64,000 nt of DNA from Aureococcus anophagefferens (Eukaryota > Sar > Pelagophyceae > Pelagomonadales > Pelagomonadaceae): the NCBI RefSeq assembly GCF_000186865.1, contig NW_008705577.1:597667-661666 (forward strand). Direction: 5' to 3'. The notes under the pieces are model-generated. The model ran no database searches. It was not told where the DNA came from and saw only the letters and a program-made list of their open reading frames with translations. Both the position numbers and the translations under genes were made by a program. Below, piece after piece: positions 56,665-64,000 of this stretch (position 1 is its first letter; each line of letters begins with the position of its first letter).

Positions 56665-59554
56665 TCACTCGTCCTCGCCGAAGGACTCCATGCGCGCGTC
56701 GACGGGGCTCGCGGGGTCGTCGTCGTCGCCCGGGGGCGGCTGCTCGATGATGGCGTCGATGTCCGCGAGCTGGTTCGGGTCGAGGGACAGGTCCGTGCCG
56801 CGGCGCAGGGCCTGGACGTTCTTCGGCAGGGGCAGGGGCACGCCCGTGCAGGCGAGCGTGAGGAGGTCGACGAGCGGGTCGCGGAAGAGCGGGCTCACCT
56901 CGAAGAGCAACGGCTGCGAGAGCCCCGGCGCGTGCACCGCGACGCGGTTGAGCTTGGCCGCGTCGGGCTCGACCTTGGTGATGCCCGTCACGGAGACCTT
57001 GTCGCCCTTGCGCTTCGCGTAGGCCAGGTCGTGGACGAGGTAGCCGCCGCCGTTGGGCTCGGGCTTGTCGGGCGCGGGGAAGAGCGTGAGCGCCGTCGCG
57101 TGGCTCCGCGCGCTGTTGAAGGCGAGCGCCTTGGACGTGGGCAGCTTGACGCACTGGAGGCCGCCGTCGCTGTGGAGCTGGCGGCTCAGCTCGTCCTGCG
57201 TCAGCACCTCGACGCAGCCCGTCTTGCGGACGATCTCCGTGAACTCGGCCTTGTCGATCTCCCCGTCGCCGTTGACGTCGAACTTGGCCACGAGGCGCTC
57301 GACGACGCGCGCGACGGCCGTCGGGCAGCCGCCGAACATGGCCTGGGCCCGCGGCGACGCGTTGGGCATCGCGCCGACGATGAAGTCCGTGAGCTCCTTG
57401 CCGTCGACGGAGCCGGAACCGTCCTCGTCGAGGCGGCTGAAGATGCCCGTGACCACGGTCTTGATGAGGCGCTTGTTGTGGCTCTTGCCGAAGCCCGGCA
57501 GCGTCGACCGGCTCAGCTCCGCGAGCACGGGCCGGTCCGTCGGGTGCGCCAACACCGAGATCGCGCCCCGGTCGCCCGTGCCCAACTTCAACTTCCGCAG
57601 CTCGACGTAGCGGCTCCGCGCCTTGGCGCCCTTGGCCGCGACGCGCTCCAGCGCCTTGAGCTTCTCCGTGAGCACGAAGAAGGCGCCGCAGACCGCGGGC
57701 ACGAAGAACATCCACAGCGGCGTCACGTAGTGGAACAGGACCATGAAGACGTTGCCCGCCAAAATGGGCAGCGTCTTCTTCGGCTCCTTCCACTCGAACA
57801 AGTCGCGGACCTCGGCGACGTCCTTGGCCGTGGCCCCGAGCTGGCGCATCGCGAGCGCGGGGCCCGACCCCGCCTTCTTGCCTGTGTGGAAATCGACCGC
57901 TGGTTCGGGACGTCCCGACCAAACTTTGACATTCTCTAGCTCGGTCACATCGAAGTCGATTCGGCTGATTTTTGGACGGATCGATCGCTCTCGTCGAGTC
58001 CTCGAAGCACAGCGAAAGTTCCTGTGTCAAAACATTCGAATACGCACACATTGAAGTCGGGTTGAAGATTTGATTTCCACGCGCCTTCTTGCCGGCGAGG
58101 TTGATCATCTTCTTCGCGATGCCCGACACGGGCCCCTTGTGGTCCTCCTTCCTGTCGCCGTCGTCCTTGGGCTTCCGGAAGCTCAGCGACCGCTTCTTCT
58201 TCTCGCCCCCGGCCGCGCCCGCGAGCAGCGCCGCGGCCTCGGGGTCCTCGGGCTCGTCGTCGACCTCCTCCTCGGCCTCCTCCTCGGCCTTGTCGAAGCC
58301 CATGATCGACGGCGAGTCGATGCACAGCTGCGTGAACTCGTCGAGATCCAGCTCGCCGCCGCCGTCCTCGTCGGCCTTCTTGAAGAGCGCGTCGATCTCG
58401 TCGTCCGGCGGCGGCGGCCGCGCGTTCTTCGTCGCGAGCTCCGCCATCGCCAGACCGATCTCGGACCGGTCGAGGGACCCGCCGCCGTCGGCGTCGATGC
58501 GCTGGAAGCAGGCGGCGGCCTCCGCGCGGATCACGTCGAGCTTCTTCTTCTCGAAGTAGTTGTGGACGAGGAGCGCGACGATGGCCAAATGCAGCATCTC
58601 CCAGAAGTACTCGATGAAGAACGCGACGAAGAGGCAGATCGCGAGCCACGTGCGCGACTTGCGCTCGTCCTTCCAGGTCACGATCTTCTCCGCCGCCGTC
58701 GCCACGTCCAGGTAGGGCTTCATCTCCTTGTTCAGCGCCATGCCGTTCGTGTAGAGGAGGTTGATGTCGAACTTCGTCGCGTCCTTCGTCTTCCGCTGCT
58801 CGGCCCAGAGCATGGACGACGCCTCGCCGAGCGCGCTCACCTCGTACTCGAGGTGGAGGTGCACGGCCGCCGACGCCGCCGTGAAGCCCTCGGCGATCTC
58901 GAGGGGCACCCAGCGCTTCACGAGCCCGAGGAAGCTCAGGTCCCTGATCGGGATCTCGACGGACCCCAGGAGGTCGTCCGCGGACGACACGTCGAGGTCG
59001 TAGATCTCGACGCGGAGCACGGCGTCGTAGCGCGGCACGAAGAACTCGCACTGCTCGTGCCAGCCCGGGTTCAACGACTTCTTCACGGTCGCGCTCTGCC
59101 ACGTCTGCCGCTTCTCCTCGGTCCACTCGTTGCCGTACTTGTTCTTGCCCGTGATGATGAGCCGCGCGTAGGGGTCCGACTTGCCGCCGAGGTCCGCCGC
59201 GGGCAGGTTCGCCGCCTCGATGAGCTTGACCTTGAGCTTGCCGATGCGGAGCCGCTGCTGGTACGCGGGGCCCATGACGACCGCGAGCTTGAAGCGCTTC
59301 TTCGCCTCGTCGCTCAGGTAGTCCTCGTAGACGTTGTCCTCGTGGTCCTTGCGCGCCTCGGACGCGACGAACTCGACGACCTCCTTCGTCGTCATCTTCT
59401 CCCCCTTGACGTTCGTCGCCGCGCTCTTGCCCTTGGCCGGCGACGGGCTGCCGCCCTTGCCGCGCAGGAACCCGCGCGCCTTCTTCTCACTCGACGGCGG
59501 CGACGCCGCCGCCGGGGCGTCCCGGGCCTCGGCACCGGGCGCCGCCGCCGTCAT
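56665..59554 (-). CDS. C2-domain / EF-hand membrane protein with an introner
   Basis: Exons 58093-59554 and 56665-57881 give 892 aa. A basic disordered start is followed by a C2 domain (KLKVKLIEAANLPAADLGGK, SDPYARLIITG, VLRVEIYDLDVSSADDLLGS). A hydrophobic hairpin comes next (SRTWLAICLFVAFFIEYFWE), then two EF-hands (RIDADGGGSLDRSEIGLAM and KADEDGGGELDLDEFTQLC). After the introner come a second hydrophobic hairpin (AGNVFMVLFHYVTPLWMFF), another EF-hand pair (RLDEDGSGSVDGKELTDFI and KFDVNGDGEIDKAEFTEIV) and a C-terminal beta-rich region. The layout resembles MCTP or synaptotagmin-like proteins at membrane contact sites; calcium-regulated lipid or membrane tethering is inferred. Confidence 0.88.
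57882..58092 (+). mobile_element. Introner-derived intron, family 1, copy D (inverted to its gene)
   Basis: A 203-bp element (57882-58084) whose plus-strand sequence matches copies A and C, inserted antisense to the minus-strand C2/EF-hand gene. The duplication is perfect: CTTCTTGC at 57874-57881 and 58085-58092 (GCAAGAAG in the gene). In the gene's sense the donor is GC of GCAAGAAG and the acceptor is CACAG from the element's other end. A GT donor 11 bases later would also keep frame and add four residues. The terminal repeat allows an acceptor to be supplied in either orientation. Confidence 0.9.
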
Positions 59555-59712
59555 CAGCCCGGGATCCGCAGAGGGCAGCCCTCAGAGGCGATCGACGGCC
59601 ACCTCGCAGATTGGATTTCGGGACATGATGCTTGGTCAATTTCACTGCATTGTTGATCTATTGTTGCCTTCGGGCAGCCTTCTGCTATCAGAGTCTGGGA
59701 GAGAGATTCGGA

Positions 59713-62311
59713 ATGCGACCGCCGGCCTACAACCCGGCCTACTCTGCACCCCAGGGCCAGCAGATGATGTCCGTGACCTGCCCCGGGAACGCCGGGCCCG
59801 GCGCGAGGCTCACGATCCAGGCGCCCGACGGCCAGCGGCTCCAGGTCATCGTCCCGCAGGGCGTGCGCCCGGGCATGCAGTTCCGCGTGCCGCTCCCGGC
59901 GCCCCAGCAGGCCGCCGTCGCCGTCGCCACGGCTGTCCCGGTACGCGCCGGCGGCGCCGGTCCGGCCTTGGCGGCCCAGCCTCAACAACAGTACGCGCCG
60001 CCGCCGGCATACGGCCAGCCTGCGCCCCCGTACGCCCGGCCGCCGCCGGCCTACGGTCAGCCCCAATATGGCGCGCCCCAGCAAGGCTACCCGCCGCAGC
60101 AGGGCTATCCGCCGCCGCAGGGCTACGCGCCGCAGCAGGGCTATCCGCCGCCGCAGGGCTACCCGCCGCAGCAGGGCAACCCGCCGCAGCCGAGCTACCC
60201 GCCGCAGCAGGGCTACCCGCCGCAGCCGGGCTACCCGCCGCAGCAGGGCTACCCGCCGCAGCAGGGCTACCCGCCGCAGCCGGGCTATCCGCCGCAGCCG
60301 GGCTATCCGCCGCAGCCGGGCTATCCGCCGCAAGGCTATCCGCCGCAGCAGCAAGGCTATCCGCCGCAGCAGCCCCAGCCCTACGGCCAGCGGCCGCCCC
60401 GCGGCTCGCCGGGCGGCTCGCGGCCGCCGCAGGGCCAGCAGCCGATCGTCATCAACAATTATCAGCAACCGCCGCAACAGCAGCCGCACTATCAGACGAA
60501 CCAGCAGCACGGCGCGGGCTACGGCGGCTACGCGGCGGCCGCGGGCGTGGGGGCGCTCGTGGGGGGGCTCGGCGCGATCTCCCTCGCGGGCCGGCCCCGG
60601 CGCAACTACTACGGCGACGACGGATACTACTACTACTACGACCCGTGGGAGTGTCGGCGTTATCGATACTGGCACGGCGGCGCGTCGCCGGCGTTTTCAT
60701 TTTTCCCGGGGCGTTCCCGTCGGGACGCGCGCGGTCTTCGTAGGCGACTACGGCTTCCATTCTCGCCACCACTTCCACGATCACCACCATCACCATCACC
60801 ACCACGACCACGGCGGGGAGCCCGTCGCCGACGACTTCCAAGAACCGGAACCGGCGCCCGACGCGCCGCCCGAGGCCGACATCCCGCAGCCGCCGCCCGA
60901 CGGGCCGCCGCCCGACGGCGGCTACGACCCGAACGCGCCGCCGCCGGAAGCCTACGCCGTCGACGGCGGCTACGACCCCGGCGCGACGCCGCCGGACGGC
61001 GGCTTCGACCCGAACGCGCCGCCGCCGGAAGCCTACGCCGTCGACGGCGGGTACGACCCGACCGCGCCGCCGCCGCCGGACGGCGGCTACGATCCGAGCG
61101 CGCCGCCGCCGCCGGACGGCGGCTACGAGGCGCCGCCGGATTTCCCGGTCGACGCGTACGCCGGGTGCCCCCAGGACCTCTGGGACGGCGACGGCGGGGC
61201 CGGCGGCGCCGCGCCGGCCGTCGCGAGCGGCCGGCGGCGCCGGTGGCGCGACGTCGCCGGGGTCGCGGCGCACGCCGCCGCGGCCGACTGGCCCGTGCCC
61301 CGCGCGCTCGAGACTCTGGTCCCGTCGCCGCGGCGGCGGCCCCGCGACACCGTGACCGTCGCGACGCAGTGCTCCGCGGACCGGCTGCCGCGGCTCGCAG
61401 CCCTCGCCGCGGCCTGGGGCGGGACGACGTGCTGCGCCGTGCTCGTCCGGGGCGACGGCGACGCGGCCGCGGCCGTCGCGGCCGCGCGCGGCGCCGAGGC
61501 CGCAAACCCCGCCGCGGCCGTCGACCTCGTCCTCTACCGCGAGGACGCGGGCCGCGCGGCGGGCTACCCCGTCAACGCGCTCCGCAACGCGGCGCTGGCC
61601 GCGGTGGCGACGGAGAAGGCGCTCCTCCTCGACGTCGACTTCCTGCCGTCGCGGCGCGCGCGAGACGTCCTCGAGCGGCGCCGCGTCGGCGCGCGCGACG
61701 CACTGGTCGTGCCCGCGTTCGAGAGCCGCGCCGGCGCCGCGCCGCCCGTCGCGTCCAAGGCCGGCCTCCGCGCGGCCGTCGACGCCGGCGACGCGGAGCC
61801 CTTCCACGCGACGCGCTTCGGCCGCGGCGGCTACGCGGCGGGCCACGGGCCGACGGATTCGCGGCGCTGGTTCGCGGCGCGCGAAACCTACGAGGCGCGC
61901 TACGCCGAGGGCTTCGAGCCCTACGTCCTCGTCCGCGCCGCGACGTGCCCGCGCTTCGACGCGCGCTTCCGCGGCTACGGGCTCAACAAGGTCCAGCACG
62001 CCTTCGCGCTGCACGCCCGCGGCTTCGCGTTCGTCGTCGAGCCCGACGCCTGGGTCGTCGCGGGCGAGCACGCCGCGTCCCGCGACTGGCGCGCCGCCTA
62101 CGACCCGCGCGCGCCGGGCTACGACGCCGCGCGGCGCCTCAAGCTCCAGGCGCTCTACGACACGTTCAAGCGCGAGACGCGCCGCGCGCGGCGGCGCCGC
62201 GCGGCGCGGGAGCCGCGGAAGCGCCGCGGCGACGCGGCCCTGCCGGCGGCCGCGGCCCTCGCGGCGACGGCCGGCGCCGTCGCGCTCGCCTCGCGCCTCC
62301 TGTTCGCCTAA
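59713..62311 (+). CDS. Proline-rich N-terminus fused to a GT49 (LARGE/B4GAT1-like) glycosyltransferase
   Basis: Modelled as exons 59713-60652 and 60744-62311 (835 aa). The N-terminus has a small domain ([40 protein letters not shown]). About 100 residues of [16 protein letters not shown] repeats follow, then a Gly/Ala hydrophobic stretch and YYYYYDPWE. After a 91-bp intron come a run of eight His and [13 protein letters not shown] repeats. The glycosyltransferase follows: [20 protein letters not shown], metal-binding DVD in [14 protein letters not shown], then [20 protein letters not shown] and [20 protein letters not shown], with a hydrophobic C-terminal helix. The second exon has no Met codon through its coding part, which favours one gene over two. 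The exact donor is uncertain. Confidence 0.7.
60073..60375 (+). repeat. In-frame 18-bp tandem repeats encoding [12 protein letters not shown]
   Basis: About sixteen units of CCGCCGCAGCAGGGCTAC and variants, encoding Pro-Pro-Gln-Gln/Pro-Gly-Tyr, typical of disordered, slippage-prone sequence. Copy number is likely to vary between strains and may be misassembled. Confidence 0.85.
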
Positions 62312-62533
62312 CTTGGGGCCGCGGGTATGCGGGCCGGCGCCGTCGCGCTGCGCCTCCTCTTTGCGTACGTCGTCTTCGCGGGTAAGTGGGCCGACCGTGC
62401 CGTCAACGTGCATCGATGAAGCTTGGTAGCCTCTTGGACTTTCTTGGACTTCCTCTTGGTTGCATTTGCCTGTGGCAATTCCGGAAAATTCAGTGGCATC
62501 CAATCCACCCCGCATCGGCAGCTGCATTCGGCA

Positions 62534-63397
62534 ATGCTTGCACGCCTGCTCTGCGCGCTCGCACTTGCGAGCGCGGCCGCCGCGCCGGAGGCCCCGTGCC
62601 CCGTCAAGGTCCTCGGCGCCGGCTTCGGGAGAACGGGAACGTATTCCTTGAAGACGGCCCTGGAGACTTTGGGCCTGCGCAGCTACCACATGGACGAGGT
62701 CCTCAGCACCGGGTGGGCGCACATCAAGGCCTGGGACGACCACGTCCACGGCGTGGAGCCCCTCGACTTTGACGCCATCCTCGACGGCTACGACGCGGCC
62801 GTCGACTTCCCCGTCGGCGCGACGCAAATCTGGAGCGCGCTGTTCCGGGAGCGGTGTCCGCGGACCAAGGTGATCCTCACGGAGCGCGACAGCCCGGAGG
62901 TCTGGGCCGACTCCTACCTCGCGACCATCGGCACGTTGTACGACCGCTTCCCCTTTTCGCTGCTGAAGAGCGTCGTGCCGGCGCTCGGGCGCCACGAGCG
63001 CATGTGGCTCAAGCTCGTGGCGGACCTCGTCGGCTACGACACCGTCCGGCCGACGAGGGCCGACGACCGCGGCGCGCTGGTCGCCGCGTACGAGCGCAAC
63101 TCGGCGCTCGCGCGCGAACTCGTGCCCGCGGATCGGCTCCTCGTCTTCAACGTGAAGCAGGGCTGGGCGCCCCTCTGCGCCTTCCTGGGCGACGTCGTCG
63201 AGGGGCCCTGCCCGGAGGGGCCATTCCCGCGGACGAACGACCGGTCCGAGTTCAAGTACCTCCTCGCCAAGGCCACCGGGGGCCTCGTCGTCGCCCCGCT
63301 CCTCGGGCTCCTCGGCCTCCTCTACGCCGCGACGCTCCACGTGCCGCGGCTGCTCCGGCCGAAGCCGCGCCGGCCCGCCGCCAAGAAGCGCGCGTGA
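62534..63397 (+). CDS. Sulfotransferase-family protein (Sulfotransfer_4-like)
   Basis: A 287-aa protein from the ATG at 62534 (MLARLLCALALASAAAAPEA), a signal peptide. The phosphate-binding loop is VLGAGFGRTGTYSLKTALET, the LGAGFGRTGT form of a sulfotransferase family common in algae, fungi and animals. The 3'-phosphate-binding segment is KVILTERDSPEVWADSYLAT. A histidine in SYHMDEV and WGAPLCAFLG-like text (VKQGWAPLCAFLGDV) follow the family pattern. A C-terminal helix (GGLVVAPLLGLLGLLYAATL) anchors it in the membrane, and the end is basic. It probably acts in the Golgi. The frame continues upstream without an ATG. Confidence 0.86.
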   Translation: MLARLLCALALASAAAAPEAPCPVKVLGAGFGRTGTYSLKTALETLGLRSYHMDEVLSTGWAHIKAWDDHVHGVEPLDFDAILDGYDAAVDFPVGATQIWSALFRERCPRTKVILTERDSPEVWADSYLATIGTLYDRFPFSLLKSVVPALGRHERMWLKLVADLVGYDTVRPTRADDRGALVAAYERNSALARELVPADRLLVFNVKQGWAPLCAFLGDVVEGPCPEGPFPRTNDRSEFKYLLAKATGGLVVAPLLGLLGLLYAATLHVPRLLRPKPRRPAAKKRA

Positions 63398-63472
63398 GGC
63401 GCGCGAAATGGCCGACGTCCGAGGCGGCGGAGGAACGCCGCGCGCGAGATGCGAGCGTTACCCCCGCGCGGC

Positions 63473-63859
63473 CTACTCGGCGTCCTCGGCCTCCTCGTCC
63501 TCCGGGGGCAGGTTCGCTCGTCGCTCGTCGTCGAGGACCTTGAGCTCGGCGGCCTTGGCCTTGAGCGCGGCGACCTCGTCCCGGAGCGCCGCGTTCTGCC
63601 GCTTGTAGCTGTCGATGTGGAGGTAGGTGGAGAGCCAGGCCCGCGGGTCCGCGGGCCGTTTCACGGCGCCCTGGTCGAGCTCGACGGCCTCCTCGAGCTT
63701 CGTGAGCACCTCGAGGAGCAGCGGCTTGAGGAAGGCGTCGAAGGTCTCCGCGTAGGCGGCGCCCTTGGCACCGAAGTCCTGGGGGGGCACGACGACGGCC
63801 TCCTCCTCCGCCGCCGCGGGCACGGCCTGCTTGCTCGCCTTCATGGACTTGCGCGACAT
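63473..63859 (-). CDS. Small coiled-coil protein, possibly with a Dpy-30-like motif
   Basis: A 128-aa protein from the Met at 63859 (MSRKSMKASKQAVPAAAEEE). A helical middle (FDAFLKPLLLEVLTKLEEAV) leads to VKRPADPRAWLSTYLHIDSY, which resembles the RP-x-P-x-x-aL-x-x-Y-L core of Dpy-30/RIIa dimerisation motifs. A coiled coil (KRQNAALRDEVAALKAKAAE) and an acidic tail follow. Such small proteins occur in radial spokes and in COMPASS complexes; which applies cannot be read. An in-frame Met at 63907 is an alternative start. Nothing recognisable lies between 63908 and the window end. Confidence 0.65.
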   Translation of the reverse strand: MSRKSMKASKQAVPAAAEEEAVVVPPQDFGAKGAAYAETFDAFLKPLLLEVLTKLEEAVELDQGAVKRPADPRAWLSTYLHIDSYKRQNAALRDEVAALKAKAAELKVLDDERRANLPPEDEEAEDAE

Positions 63860-64000
63860 GGCCGCGGCGGCGCGGGCGTCGTAACGCGCAGGTGTTGGCA
63901 GCCCCACCTCCGTTGCTCCCCAGGTAAAGGAGGCGACATGTTGACGCCAGCTTGAGGCTCATCGCACATGAGCATGTTGCTGCGCTCTCGCGCTCTCGCC

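Noticed and set aside
57945..59126. 393-aa minus-strand frame ending inside the introner
   Set aside because: Out-of-frame reading of the C2/EF-hand exon; the real frame contains the C2 and EF-hand motifs.
60073..60375. Regularly spaced repeats that could be mistaken for a CRISPR array
   Set aside because: The 18-bp units are contiguous, have no spacers and encode PPQQGY in frame in a eukaryotic gene.
1..64000. tRNA, rRNA or snRNA genes
   Set aside because: I looked for T-loop and anticodon-arm signatures and for conserved snRNA and rRNA blocks and saw none; a covariance-model scan would settle this.

Overview
The window is nuclear DNA of a GC-rich, gene-dense eukaryote, most likely a stramenopile alga of the pelagophyte type (Aureococcus-like). 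Four observations support this. Cytosolic eukaryotic genes are present (eS10, uL22, SmB, RPC4, enkurin, MNS1). Several proteins start with a signal peptide followed by a transit-like segment, as expected for plastids of red-algal origin. Spliceosomal introns are few and short. Seven introns behave like introner elements, which are known from Aureococcus. No bacterial operons, CRISPR arrays or tRNA genes were seen. One assembly gap of 50 N lies at 52541-52590.

Layout. 0-10.4 kb: threonyl-tRNA synthetase, a TPR/phytanoyl-CoA-dioxygenase-like gene with three introners, a CASD1-like carbohydrate O-acetyltransferase and the flagellar protein MNS1. 10.6-20.1 kb: an unknown gene with a one-base frameshift, a four-helix membrane protein, a cwf21/2OG-oxygenase fusion, mitoribosomal mL53, two plastid-type proteins (the second with an introner) and an ankyrin/coiled-coil protein. 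20.2-33.2 kb: an RTX-repeat secreted protein, a heat-shock-factor-type regulator, RPC4, enkurin, a sulfotransferase, an OTU protease, a secreted unknown, a small membrane protein, a PX protein, lysyl-tRNA synthetase and uL22. 33.2-38.5 kb: a poorly coding stretch, then a large low-complexity protein. 38.5-52.5 kb: a membrane-anchored HECT ligase, SmB, an ShK-like/esterase fusion, two membrane proteins, a second PhyH-like oxygenase with an introner, an EF-hand protein, another 2OG oxygenase and eS10. 52.9-64 kb: an alpha/beta hydrolase, a plastid protein, a RanBP2-finger protein, a C2/EF-hand membrane protein with an introner, a proline-rich/GT49 glycosyltransferase fusion, a second sulfotransferase and a small coiled-coil protein.

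Gene relations. Neighbours are packed head-to-head or tail-to-tail with gaps of tens of bases. One convergent pair shares a CTAG as both stop codons. Two sulfotransferases, a GT49 enzyme, a CASD1-like O-acetyltransferase and a secreted carbohydrate-esterase-like enzyme together fit synthesis and editing of a sulfated, acetylated surface polysaccharide (inference). MNS1 and enkurin imply that an axoneme is, or was, made.

The most interesting signal is the introner system. Elements of about 203, 192, 165 and 82 bp are flanked by 8-bp target duplications. The upstream duplication supplies the GT or GC donor, and the element's own CAG (TAG in the shortest) supplies the acceptor. Two length classes share an internal core, and insertions occur in both orientations.
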